A stretch of 64,000 bases of DNA from Terriglobia bacterium. GTDB lineage: Bacteria > Acidobacteriota > Terriglobia > Acidiferrales > UBA7541. How positions within the stretch are numbered: the stretch's first letter is position 1; each line of letters opens with the position of its first letter. Made by a program: the position numbers and the translations under genes. This document shows, piece after piece, positions 7,880 through 15,570 of the stretch. The notes under the pieces are model-generated. The model was not told the origin of the DNA and did no database searches. It was given only the letters and a program-made list of their open reading frames with translations. Location of the stretch: contig JAIQEW010000007.1 of NCBI GenBank assembly GCA_020073605.1, positions 62,001-126,000 of the forward strand, in the 5' to 3' direction.

Positions 7880-9328
7880 CTACGCTTCGCTGATGAACTT
7901 CGTCACGAGACACGCCTCGAGCCCTTCGATGCCTTCCTCCGAGCCGTGGCCGCTTTCCTTCACTCCGCCAAAAGGCGATTCCGGCACTGAGATGGCGAAC
8001 GTATTCACGCCGACCATGCCTGCTTCGAGTTGCTCGCCCACGAGCTTCGCGCGGTGCGCCGAATTCGTGAACGCAAACGCCGCAAGACCGTAGGGCAGAC
8101 GGTTGGCCTGCTGAATCACGCTGTCGTAATCCGAGAACGAATTGATCACGGCTACAGGGCCGAACGGCTCCTCGTTCATGATGCGCGCCTTGTTGGGCAC
8201 GTCGGAAAGCACCGTAGGCGCGTAGAAGTATCCGGGGCTGCGCAGCCGCGCGCCGCCCGCTTTCACGTTGGCTCCGCAGTTCTTCGCGTCCTCGATCAAG
8301 GACTCGATGGCCGCCAGCCGCCGCGCGTGGATCAGCGGGCCCATCTTGTTCTTCTCGTCGAGGCCGTCGCCGACAGTCCAATTCTTCGCGCGTGTCGCAA
8401 AGCCGTCGACAAAACGGTTGTAGATCTTTTCATGCACGTAGAATCGCGTCGGCGAGACGCACACCTGCCCGGCGTTCCGGTATTTCGCCGTGGCGCACGC
8501 GTCGAGTACTTTCTCAACGTCCACGTCGTCGAAGACGAGCACGGGCGCATGCCCGCCGAGTTCCATCGTTGTGCGCTTCATGCCCTCCGCGGCGAGCTTC
8601 ATCAGGTGCTTGCCCACGGGGATCGAGCCGGTGAAGGAAACCTTGCGGATGATCGGCGACGCCAGCAGGTGCGTGGAAATGTCGTTCGGCACACCGTACA
8701 CCACCGAGAGCACGCCCGGCGGCAATCCGGCGTCCACCAGGCAACGCGCCACCGCCAGCCCCGACGCGGGCGTCTCCTCGGCGGGTTTCATAATGCACGA
8801 GCAACCCGCGCCGAGCGCCGCCCCGATCTTGCGCGCGGGATTGCCGATGGGAAAATTCCACGGCGCGAACGCCGCCACCGGACCGACCGGCTCCTTGATC
8901 ACGGCGAGCCGCGTCCCCGGCGTGCGCTGCGGCAGCACGCGGCCGTACGCGCGGCGGCCCTCTTCGGCGAACCACTCGAAAATGTTCGCGGACATCTGCA
9001 CTTCGATCCGCGTCTCATGGATCGACTTGCCCGCCTCCATCGTCGCGATGCGCGCGATCTCTTCGGCGCGTTCGCGTATCAGGTCGGCCGTCCGCTTCAG
9101 GATTTTGCCCCGCTGGTCGGGGAAGACGCCGCGCCACACGCGAAAGCCCTGGTCGGCGGCCGCCAGCGCGCGATCGAGATCGGCGGGCGTCGCGTGCGGA
9201 AGCTGCCCGATTACTTCCTCGGTCGCCGGATTGATCACCGGCGAGGTCTTGCGGCCTTCTGCGCCCAGCCATGCTCCGCCGATGAATAGCCCCAGGTCAG
9301 CGTAAGTTGACGCGAGTTGTGTCGCCAT
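7880..9328 (-). CDS. NAD(P)-dependent aldehyde dehydrogenase (SSADH/vanillin-dehydrogenase-like)
   Basis: The 482-residue enzyme oxidises an aldehyde to its acid. PWNFPIGNPARKIGAAL carries the catalytic Asn and precedes the cofactor-binding fold, TGSIPVGK is the glycine motif, Glu in TMELGGHAP is the general base and Cys in NAGQVCVSPTRF the nucleophile. The start at 9328 follows AGGAG. It is the first gene of the catabolic operon, with a promoter at 9367-9396, and lies 84 bases before the carotenoid oxygenase gene. The overall type is that of GabD-like aldehyde dehydrogenases, which in degradation clusters often act on aryl aldehydes such as vanillin or 4-hydroxybenzaldehyde. The aryl assignment is inferred from context. 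Confidence 0.9.
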   Translation of the reverse strand: MATQLASTYADLGLFIGGAWLGAEGRKTSPVINPATEEVIGQLPHATPADLDRALAAADQGFRVWRGVFPDQRGKILKRTADLIRERAEEIARIATMEAGKSIHETRIEVQMSANIFEWFAEEGRRAYGRVLPQRTPGTRLAVIKEPVGPVAAFAPWNFPIGNPARKIGAALGAGCSCIMKPAEETPASGLAVARCLVDAGLPPGVLSVVYGVPNDISTHLLASPIIRKVSFTGSIPVGKHLMKLAAEGMKRTTMELGGHAPVLVFDDVDVEKVLDACATAKYRNAGQVCVSPTRFYVHEKIYNRFVDGFATRAKNWTVGDGLDEKNKMGPLIHARRLAAIESLIEDAKNCGANVKAGGARLRSPGYFYAPTVLSDVPNKARIMNEEPFGPVAVINSFSDYDSVIQQANRLPYGLAAFAFTNSAHRAKLVGEQLEAGMVGVNTFAISVPESPFGGVKESGHGSEEGIEGLEACLVTKFISEA

Positions 9329-9366
9329 GTTGCACGCTCCTGTCCGCTCTGCTCGTGGAAGCCGGA

Positions 9367-9396
9367 ATAATTTCACGTTCCTCCGACGCCCGTCAA
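9367..9396 (-). promoter_or_regulatory. Candidate promoter of the five-gene catabolic operon
   Basis: On the minus strand TTGACG (9396-9391) and AATTAT (9372-9367) are 18 bases apart. A start near 9360 leaves a leader of about 32 bases with AGGAG ahead of the aldehyde dehydrogenase ATG at 9328. Confidence 0.5.
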
Positions 9397-9414
9397 GGTA
9401 TCCCTGCATCGGTC

Positions 9415-9428
9415 AGCAGGCGCCTGCT
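9415..9428. promoter_or_regulatory. Perfect 14-bp palindrome in the divergent spacer
   Basis: AGCAGGCGCCTGCT is its own reverse complement. It is 18 bases upstream of the -35 of the catabolic operon, a usual place for an activator, and 9 bases before the trmJ start. No regulator gene lies beside it. Confidence 0.35.
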
Positions 9429-9437
9429 TTACAATGG

Positions 9438-10187
9438 ATGCCCTTGCTGACCCAGGCTGAACTCGACCGTTTGCGCGTCGTGCTCGTCTCGACGCGCAAC
9501 CCGCTCAATATCGGCGCGGCCGCCCGCGCCATGAGCAATTTCGGCCTGCGCCATCTGCGCGTGGTGAACCCGTACGAGCCCGCGTTTCGCGAGGCGCGTT
9601 CCGCGGTCGGCGCATCTTCGGTGCTCGCGCGCGCGGAGCAGTTCAAGAGTGTTGCCGAAGCGGTCGCCGATTGCGCGCTCGTGGTGGGGACGACCGCCGT
9701 GCGCCATCGCAATCTGCATCATCCGCTCCGCCAGCTCGAAGACGGCGCGCGCCTGATCCGCAGGCGGCTCAAGTCGGGCCGCGTCGCGCTCCTTTTCGGC
9801 TCGGAGAAGATCGGCCTCACGAATGTGGACCTCAGCCACTGCCACTGGCTGATGCGCGTCCCCACGCACGAAGGAAACATCTCGATGAATCTGGGACAGG
9901 CCGCGGCGGTCTGCCTCTACGAGCTCATTCGTGACGCGAAGGCTCCGCGGCTGCCGGAGAAATTGCCGCCCGCGAAAGCGGCGGAGGTCGAGCGGATTAC
10001 CGCGATGCTGCTCGACGCGCTGCACGAAAGCGGATTCCTCGATCTGCGACGAGTGGCCGATTCCGAGCAGCGGATTCGCCGCCTCGTCCGCCGCTTGAAT
10101 CTGCCTGCGCGCGACGCCGTCATCTGGCTCGGCATCTTCCGCCAGATCGTCTGGAAGATGCGCTCCGGCCGCGCGCCTGAAAAATGA
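9438..10187 (+). CDS. trmJ: tRNA (cytidine/uridine-2'-O-)-methyltransferase, TrmJ-like SpoU/TrmH family
   Basis: The 249-residue protein carries the SPOUT trefoil-knot motifs: NPLNIGAAARAMSNFG (motif 1, SAM/tRNA side), LLFGSEKIGLTN (motif 2) and ISMNLGQAAAVCLYEL (motif 3), plus a 90-residue C-terminal helical extension as in TrmJ. The family methylates the ribose of position 32 in tRNA. The ATG at 9438 is used because homology begins within ten codons of it; an overlapping ATG at 9434 is out of frame and closes after eight codons. No clear ribosome-binding site is visible. The gene is divergent from the catabolic operon and read alone. The TrmJ/TrmH family call is secure; the exact nucleotide modified is inferred. 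Confidence 0.87.
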   Translation: MPLLTQAELDRLRVVLVSTRNPLNIGAAARAMSNFGLRHLRVVNPYEPAFREARSAVGASSVLARAEQFKSVAEAVADCALVVGTTAVRHRNLHHPLRQLEDGARLIRRRLKSGRVALLFGSEKIGLTNVDLSHCHWLMRVPTHEGNISMNLGQAAAVCLYELIRDAKAPRLPEKLPPAKAAEVERITAMLLDALHESGFLDLRRVADSEQRIRRLVRRLNLPARDAVIWLGIFRQIVWKMRSGRAPEK

Positions 10188-10314
10188 CTGCGCCCTCATG
10201 CTCGCCGGCGCTTTTCTTGTTAAGCGCCGGCGCGCGAATTCAGCCGGAGAGAAGCAACGTTTGCTTCGCCGGGAACTTCCTATACAGTTGAAAGGGACAA
10301 ACGGTGCGAAGGGC

Positions 10315-11244
10315 ATGAGAAAAGTGCGACTCGATGTGCCGGGCAGTTTCACAGAATTCGGACTGCGCGCTGCGGCGCTTGCTGCGTTCTTCAGCCTGTT
10401 TTGCGCTTTGTCGCTCGTCGCACAAGAAACTGGGCCGATGGCACCCGCCGCCCCCCGCGGGGGTGTTACAGCGGCTCCTCCAGCGCAAGCGCCACCGCCG
10501 GCGAAGCCCTCGGCCCCAAAGCCAGAGCCCGCGATTTCGAAGGATCCCCCGTCCATCCCAGTGGACCAGATCATCCAGCAATTTGCCCAGCGCGAGGCGG
10601 AATTTAGAGAGGAACGCGAGAATTTCACCTACGTGCAGGACTTCGTCGTGCAGACCATCGATTCCGGCGGGCGGCCGGATGGCGAATATCGCATGACGAG
10701 CGACATCGTCTTCACGCCCGCGGGCAAGCGCTACGAAAACGTCACGTATGCCCCTCCTCCTACGCTCGAGCGCATCACTCTGTCGCAGCAGGATTTCGAT
10801 GATCTGCGCAACGTCCAGCCCTTCGTACTCACCACTTCGGAATTACCCAAGTATGACGTCAAGTATGTCGGCCGCCAGCAGGTGGACGAAATCAGCGCGT
10901 ACGTCTTCGACGTCGGACCGAAAAAGATTGAGAAGAATCAGCGTTACTTTCAGGGACGCATCTGGGTTGACGACATGGATTTTGAAATCGTCAAGACCGA
11001 CGGCAAAGCCGTGCCCGACATTCGCAAGGGCGACAACGAAAACGTGTTTCCGCGCTTCGAGACCTACCGCGAGAATATCGAAGGCCACTACTGGTTCCCA
11101 ACCTACACGCACGCCGACGAAGTTCTGCATTTCAAAACGAGCAATGTTCACCTGCGCATGACGGTCCACTATTCCGACTACAAGCGCTTCCGTGTGACGA
11201 TGCGCCTCGTGCCCACGCCTCAGACCCAGCCCGTCAAGCCGTAA
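10315..11244 (+). CDS. Secreted protein of unknown function with LolA-like outer-membrane lipoprotein-sorting features
   Basis: The 309-residue product starts at ATG 10315 behind GAAGGG and has a signal peptide (hydrophobic about 17-36, cleavage near LVAQ). A 60-residue Ala/Pro-rich linker (residues about 40-80) leads to a globular domain of about 210 residues with alternating strands, including DEISAYVFDVGPKK, YFQGRIWVDD and FEIVKTDGKAVP. This strand pattern, where a protein is described as a substrate of a lipoprotein-like convex beta sheet, recalls LolA/LolB and MucB-type folds and proteins annotated as outer membrane lipoprotein-sorting proteins. It follows trmJ by 127 bases and is not obviously in an operon. 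No catalytic residues are recognisable. The fold call is tentative; export is well supported. Confidence 0.68.
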   Translation: MRKVRLDVPGSFTEFGLRAAALAAFFSLFCALSLVAQETGPMAPAAPRGGVTAAPPAQAPPPAKPSAPKPEPAISKDPPSIPVDQIIQQFAQREAEFREERENFTYVQDFVVQTIDSGGRPDGEYRMTSDIVFTPAGKRYENVTYAPPPTLERITLSQQDFDDLRNVQPFVLTTSELPKYDVKYVGRQQVDEISAYVFDVGPKKIEKNQRYFQGRIWVDDMDFEIVKTDGKAVPDIRKGDNENVFPRFETYRENIEGHYWFPTYTHADEVLHFKTSNVHLRMTVHYSDYKRFRVTMRLVPTPQTQPVKP

Positions 11245-11315
11245 ACCCGCTTGCGGCTGCGATGGCGTGGGAGCCCCCCTTTGCCTCGCGCCCGCTCCCG
11301 CGATAGTCTTTCCGC

Positions 11316-11708
11316 ATGGACATCGACTGGCTCCGCGAACACTGCCTCTCGCTCGCGCACACCACGGAAAGAATCCAATGGGAGGACGCTCTCGTCTTCA
11401 AGGTCGGGGGAAAGATGTACGCAGTCGTCTCGCTCGAACCCGGCGGCCACTGGCTCTCTTTCAAATGCGCGCACGAGCAATTCGCCGAACTGGTCGAGCG
11501 CCCCGGAATTATTCCCGCGCCCTACCTCGCCCGCGCCCACTGGGTCGCACTGGAGACCGAGAACGCTCTCCCGCGCGCCGAGCTGAAGGACTGGCTCCGC
11601 CAGGCCCACTCCCTGATCTTGAAAAACCTTCCGAAGAAGACGCAGTCAGAATTGAGTCGGCGAAAGCCAAGCACGAAGCGCCTCCGCCGTCCGAAGCCCA
11701 CGAAGTGA
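11316..11708 (+). CDS. MmcQ/YjbR family protein
   Basis: The 130-residue protein matches the YjbR fold: an N-terminal helix LREHCLSLAHTTE, the strand pair WEDALVFKVGGKMYAVVSL, then FKCAHEQFAELVERPGIIPAPY and HWVALE, ending in a helical region. Members of the family have a fold related to DNA-binding CyaY-like structures, and no biochemical function is established. The C-terminal tail SRRKPSTKRLRRPKPTK is basic and unusual. Its last codons overlap the first unit of the tandem hairpin repeat at 11687-11835, so the tail may have been extended by repeat insertion. No operon partner is seen. Confidence 0.82.
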   Translation: MDIDWLREHCLSLAHTTERIQWEDALVFKVGGKMYAVVSLEPGGHWLSFKCAHEQFAELVERPGIIPAPYLARAHWVALETENALPRAELKDWLRQAHSLILKNLPKKTQSELSRRKPSTKRLRRPKPTK

Positions 11709-11835
11709 GCGTAGGAGGTGCCCGCCCCCCGAAGCCTACGAAGTGAGCGTAGGATGGCCCGCCGTCCGAAGCCTACGAAGTGAGCGTAGGATGGCCCGCC
11801 GTCCGAAGCCTACGAAGTAGGCATAGGACGGCCCC
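11687..11835. repeat. Tandem array of four 37-bp hairpin repeats
   Basis: Units begin at 11687 (38 bp), 11725, 11762 and 11799 (37 bp each). Each contains CCTACG-AAGTGAG-CGTAGG or a close variant, a 6-bp stem with a 7-base loop; the first unit has one C for T change and the last a diverged right arm. The first unit overlaps the 3' end of the YjbR gene. There are no spacers between units, so this is not a CRISPR array. It resembles REP-like palindromic intergenic units. Confidence 0.85.
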
Positions 11836-12175
11836 GCACGATTCCGTGGAACGCCTGCCTGCTCGTCCCCTTGATTTCGTAGCGGCCGCCTTTCGCGTCG
11901 TGTGCGTCCCGACGCTTTCTGTCGGGAAGGCGGGCGCCGTTGCCCTTGCAGCGCCGTCATCCCGCCTGCCCTGAGTGCCCTGGCGAAGGGAGCGAGTCCG
12001 CCGCGGCGGGCGACGAGGGACCTGCTTTTGTTCGCCTCATATCCGCGAGCGCAATATTCCAGAAACCTCATCTTGCAAATGCCACTTTGGAGCCATCGCG
12101 CGCGCTCCGCGCTGACCGGCAATGTCGCCTGATTCGTCGCAGAAACGCTCCCTGCCCCAGTGGCGCCCTGGTCTT
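11836..12175. other. Spacer between YjbR gene and the SMC-like ATPase gene, repeat remnants only
   Basis: No open frame with recognisable homology was found. At 11956-12029 a stretch begins GTCATCC and ends GAGGGACCTGCTTTT, which resembles the hyper-abundant GTCATCCTGAG...GAAGGATCT element seen in acidobacterial spacers; a second, better preserved copy is at 52901-52947. The rest shows nothing I can name. Confidence 0.45.
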
Positions 12176-14536
12176 CTACCCCTTGCCATAACGCCAGCGA
12201 ATTTCTCCGCACTGGCACTGGGTCCATTCGGGCCCGCCCGCGTCTGCAAATCCGATACCTCTACCGCAGGTTGCACACTTGAAGGATTCGATTGCCTTCT
12301 CGCAGGCGTCTATCAACTTCATAGCCTCCGGGAGGGCGACATCAACAGTATGTGATCCGCGGTTGGCCCACGAAACAAGAAGCCGGCCCGCGTTCGTTAA
12401 GGCCTCGATTGCATCCTCATGGATCGCATATTGTCCCTCTTCCGTGCGCTTCTCAAAACATCTCCGCCCGTCTGAAACGATGCGCTCGAGGAAGTCATGT
12501 GCGTTCCGTCTGTCGTTCCTGTCAAAGCGCAGGTAGGGCAATCTGATCTGGAGACGTTCGGCAATGAGGGCGAGTTCAACATCCATGATCTTTCGCGCGT
12601 CGTTTGCAGCTGCGTCCGGACGATGCTTCAGTTGCGCACGGGCATCATCGAAGGTCGTGACTTTGTGCGACCAACGGATTCCGATCTTGGGATTTTCGTA
12701 TGGCAGGAGCGCTCTGAAGGCCCAATCTCCGCCGCCCAGTTGTTGCCGCAGTTCCGTGTACCAGTCGCGGTCGTGAGTTAGGATGACGATCTGGCGCCCG
12801 CCAAAATACTTCTCTAACAACTCGACGATCATTCCGCGGTGATCGCGGTCCAGACTCACAACCACGTCGTCGAGAAAGACCGGCCGATCGTTCTCCGCTT
12901 CCCGTTTCGCCATCGCAAGAAAGATACAAAGCCCTAGGCCGTTCCGGTAACCCTCCGAAAGCGTAAGCCTCGGAGAATCCAATTCCTCACCGTAGAACTT
13001 CAATCTGATGTCGATGGCCTTGTCTGCATCCGCCGGAAGATAGAGGCCCACGTCCTCTATGGCTTCCAGAGGATGCAGGATTGCCCACATTTTCCGAATA
13101 TCATCCGAGATTTCAGAAATAACGGCCTTCGATCGTAACCTAATCTCATCACGCGTGGCCTGTTCCAAGGCGCTGATAAGGGCGATCAGCGCTTCGGCGC
13201 GTTTCACTTCGACGGCCTGCTCAGTAGCCTCAAACGTAGACTTCGCCGCCTCGACAACGCGCTGGTCCTCCTGCAACCGCTTGGCATCCGGCGGTGCCTC
13301 GACGGAGGCTGAACCCGCGGCATCGATGAGCGGCAGCAACTTGTCCTGAATCCCCTGCAAGTCCTTCTCGGTACATGCCGTGCGGAGCGCATCGGCATTG
13401 AGGCCTTGTAGGTGTGCGAGGCATTCTTTGAGTTTTCCGTTTGCGATCTCATCCCGCCAGGACTTCAACTCCGACTTGTCGAGATTCAGCTTAAGCGACC
13501 TCACGGTATCGCAAAGAGTCCCCATCGCGACCTTCCGTTGGTTGAAAGTTTCTCTAATCTCTCGAAGGCGCTCGAACTCGAGCTTTACGTGCTCGCGGAA
13601 CCTATCGACCCGGACCAATTGGCCGCAGGCCGGACACTTTACCTCCCCCTCGGCTGGCAGCTCATCTATCAGGGCCTCAGTCGGCTCCAGCACTGAGAGC
13701 TTCTGAGCAATAAGAGGGTCGGCAGCACCAGCGAGGTTGACGCTGGATGTGCGCACGGCATCGACATTTCCTTTCAGTTCGAGATCGCCGGCGGTCCGGA
13801 GGACTAGGTATCGCCTGTGGTCAGCCGAGAGCTGCGCAATCCGAGTCTCAAGAGCTTCTGCCAAATCCACGCAACGGGACAGCGCATCTTTCTTAGCAAC
13901 TTTGTCGGCACAGTATTTTGAATGCAGTCCTTCGAGCTTCTCGAGGATTTCCTTGTCACTCATTATCCCGAAGGCACCCTTCCGCTTGGCGGCGGCCTGA
14001 CTGAGGATTGCTTTAAGCTGCTGGAGACCCGACAGACTCTCAATGTTCTTGGCGAGTTGTCTAAGATTTTCTGCCGCAACTTCCATCGGGTGCAGGCCGA
14101 GCAGCGGCAACAAGGCCGAGTACTTGTCCCCCTTCGTACCCTGGATGAAGTCGACCACCTCCCCTTGCCGCAGTACCGTACGTCGGTAGTCCCACACGCC
14201 GACCACCGAAGAGACCACGCCAGAACTCTTCGACGATCCATCCTCGTTGATTTCCGTATTGATCTCGGAGTTGTCGCAGAACTTGATGGATAACTTCGTG
14301 CTTGCACCATGAGGCTTGAGCCTATTGGGAACCGCATTCTCCTGTCTTTTGCCGCTGTACTCGTGCGCGAGGTGGCTGATCCTGCCGCCGTTGAGCACAT
14401 ACTCGATCGCGTCCACGAAGCTTGATTTTCCTGAAGCATTTGCCCCGTAAACGACCATCGATTTGCACGCCAGCTCCAGGGAAACGGGATCAGCCGCCCC
14501 GCGAAACCATGACAAACCGATAGCCTTGATTCTCAC
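12176..14536 (-). CDS. SMC/RecF-like AAA (ABC-type) ATPase with zinc-hook-like CPAC and C-terminal zinc ribbon
   Basis: The 786-residue protein has the ABC-ATPase parts of SMC/Rad50/RecF proteins: Walker A GANASGKSS (31-39), a Q-loop region near 125-135, signature LSEGYRNG (526-533), Walker B VFLDD (553-557), D-loop SLDRD and a His switch THD (587-589). Between the halves lie two charged helical stretches, about 150-300 and 310-475, meeting at CPACGQ (301-306), like a short Rad50/RloC hook but with a PxC rather than a full hook consensus. After the ATPase comes a domain of about 190 residues with RNDRRNAH (673-680) and SWANRGSH, ending in a Cys4 ribbon (Cys754, 757, 774, 776). The C-terminal domain could be an effector, for instance a nuclease; this is unproven. 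The start overlaps the small upstream gene by four bases. Base use looks less GC-rich than in neighbouring genes, a hint of transfer. Confidence 0.8.
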   Translation of the reverse strand: MRIKAIGLSWFRGAADPVSLELACKSMVVYGANASGKSSFVDAIEYVLNGGRISHLAHEYSGKRQENAVPNRLKPHGASTKLSIKFCDNSEINTEINEDGSSKSSGVVSSVVGVWDYRRTVLRQGEVVDFIQGTKGDKYSALLPLLGLHPMEVAAENLRQLAKNIESLSGLQQLKAILSQAAAKRKGAFGIMSDKEILEKLEGLHSKYCADKVAKKDALSRCVDLAEALETRIAQLSADHRRYLVLRTAGDLELKGNVDAVRTSSVNLAGAADPLIAQKLSVLEPTEALIDELPAEGEVKCPACGQLVRVDRFREHVKLEFERLREIRETFNQRKVAMGTLCDTVRSLKLNLDKSELKSWRDEIANGKLKECLAHLQGLNADALRTACTEKDLQGIQDKLLPLIDAAGSASVEAPPDAKRLQEDQRVVEAAKSTFEATEQAVEVKRAEALIALISALEQATRDEIRLRSKAVISEISDDIRKMWAILHPLEAIEDVGLYLPADADKAIDIRLKFYGEELDSPRLTLSEGYRNGLGLCIFLAMAKREAENDRPVFLDDVVVSLDRDHRGMIVELLEKYFGGRQIVILTHDRDWYTELRQQLGGGDWAFRALLPYENPKIGIRWSHKVTTFDDARAQLKHRPDAAANDARKIMDVELALIAERLQIRLPYLRFDRNDRRNAHDFLERIVSDGRRCFEKRTEEGQYAIHEDAIEALTNAGRLLVSWANRGSHTVDVALPEAMKLIDACEKAIESFKCATCGRGIGFADAGGPEWTQCQCGEIRWRYGKG

Positions 14537-14745
14537 TGTGGCTCCTCGGCCTTGGATGGTGCCTGCGCCATTCGCTCGATGAGCAGCCTAGCGGTCCGCT
14601 CACGCTCGAGAACCGAAAGTTGCCCCTCGCTTAACCGTCCTCGGAGAAGTGCTTCAACTTGCGTCCACACGGCATCCGGCGCTGTGGCACCACGCTCTTG
14701 AGCCTTCTTGATTGCGGCTGTGATCCAATCGAGGTCGTTAGGCAT
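14533..14745 (-). CDS. Small protein encoded upstream of and overlapping the SMC-like ATPase
   Basis: A 70-residue protein from ATG 14745, behind GGAG; a GTG at 14766 would add seven residues. It is predicted to be mostly helical (DLDWITAAIKKAQERG, then QLSVLERERTARLLIERM) and acidic to neutral, with no signal peptide or membrane segment. Its stop codon overlaps the ATPase start (ATGA at 14533-14536), so the two are translationally coupled and probably form a complex or a regulator-effector pair. I recognise no family. The fixed pairing is the main reason to treat the locus as a two-component system. Confidence 0.65.
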   Translation of the reverse strand: MPNDLDWITAAIKKAQERGATAPDAVWTQVEALLRGRLSEGQLSVLERERTARLLIERMAQAPSKAEEPQ

Positions 14746-15168
14746 CCCCACACTCCAGAGAAACACTAGCGTTCCGTGTTGCTCATTCAGTTGTTTGCAT
14801 TTTCTACTATATTGTTTCTAAACGGTCCAAGATTCTGCGATGCTAGCCAGCTTGTCCTCACGTTCCGGGGATCCTGTTTCTTCCGCCTTTCGCGTCTCTC
14901 GTCGAGTCCGCCCATCGCTACACGGAGCGGCCGGTGGTAAGTCTTTTCACGCGAGCCACAATCACTCGCCACTAGTCACCAGCCACTCGCCACTGCTTAC
15001 AAAAGTCCACACGAGCACACGCTTGCAATGCGACTCCCGTGTACTAAGATGGGCGCGTGAAGACCATGTGGAGTTGCGGCACACGAAGCGGCCAACGAGT
15101 CGCCGCGCCGGACGTTTGCCTCAAGCCATATCCCGGCCACGAACCGCCTTACGAACAGGAGAAATGCC
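14746..15168. other. 423-base spacer, AT-rich upstream part and short repeats
   Basis: The first 80 bases, read on the minus strand, are AT-rich and include TATAGT-like text that could serve as the promoter of the ATPase module, but no -35 at correct spacing is clear. The rest holds the direct repeat listed separately and no recognisable gene or RNA. Confidence 0.4.
14963..14994. repeat. 11-bp direct repeat CACTCGCCACT, two copies
   Basis: Identical CACTCGCCACT units lie at 14963-14973 and 14984-14994, 10 bases apart, within a low-complexity run of CAC/GCC steps. It may be slippage-derived; no function is suggested. Confidence 0.7.
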
Positions 15169-15345
15169 ATGGCAAAGTACGGCAAGGCTGCGGGCAAGAG
15201 CGTGGCGAGGGCCCTGCGCCGGGAGAAGGCCGGGAAACTTCGATCGGGCAAAGGAGGCAAGGTGACCAGCCGCGCGCAGGCGATTGCGATCGGACTTTCA
15301 GAGGCGCGCCGGAGAGGCGCCAAGGTCCCAAAGAAGAAATCCTAG
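15169..15345 (+). CDS. Small basic protein, DUF6496-like
   Basis: A 58-residue protein, too short for the usual length cut-off, from ATG 15169 behind AGGAGA. It is rich in Lys, Arg, Gly and Ala and contains LRSGKGGKVTSRAQAIAIG followed by LSEARRRGAKVPKKK. That pattern, a KSGKSG segment followed by SRKQAIAIALSEARRAG, is the one I know from DUF6496 proteins of acidobacteria and proteobacteria, which are possibly nucleic-acid-binding or stress-related. The charge suggests DNA or RNA binding, but this is inference. It stands alone between the ATPase module and the aldo/keto reductase. Confidence 0.75.
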   Translation: MAKYGKAAGKSVARALRREKAGKLRSGKGGKVTSRAQAIAIGLSEARRRGAKVPKKKS

Positions 15346-15570
15346 CGCGATCCGGCTTGGGCCTTTCAAATCAAGTCGACACACCTTGCCAGGTGATGTC
15401 GCGCGTAAGTCATAGAAAACAAACGATTGGGGTACATGCAGGGTGTCACACTTTTCGAGGGTCCCGAATCCCGGGATTCTGTTCTGCTCTACTATTTTCA
15501 AATTTCCGATTTCAAATCCCGAGTCCCGCCGCCGCGCGGCGGCATCGGATAGGTTTTCAGGAGGAATGAT

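Noticed and set aside
11687-11835. Tandem repeats considered as a CRISPR array
   Set aside because: The units are contiguous with no unique spacers and lack cas genes nearby.
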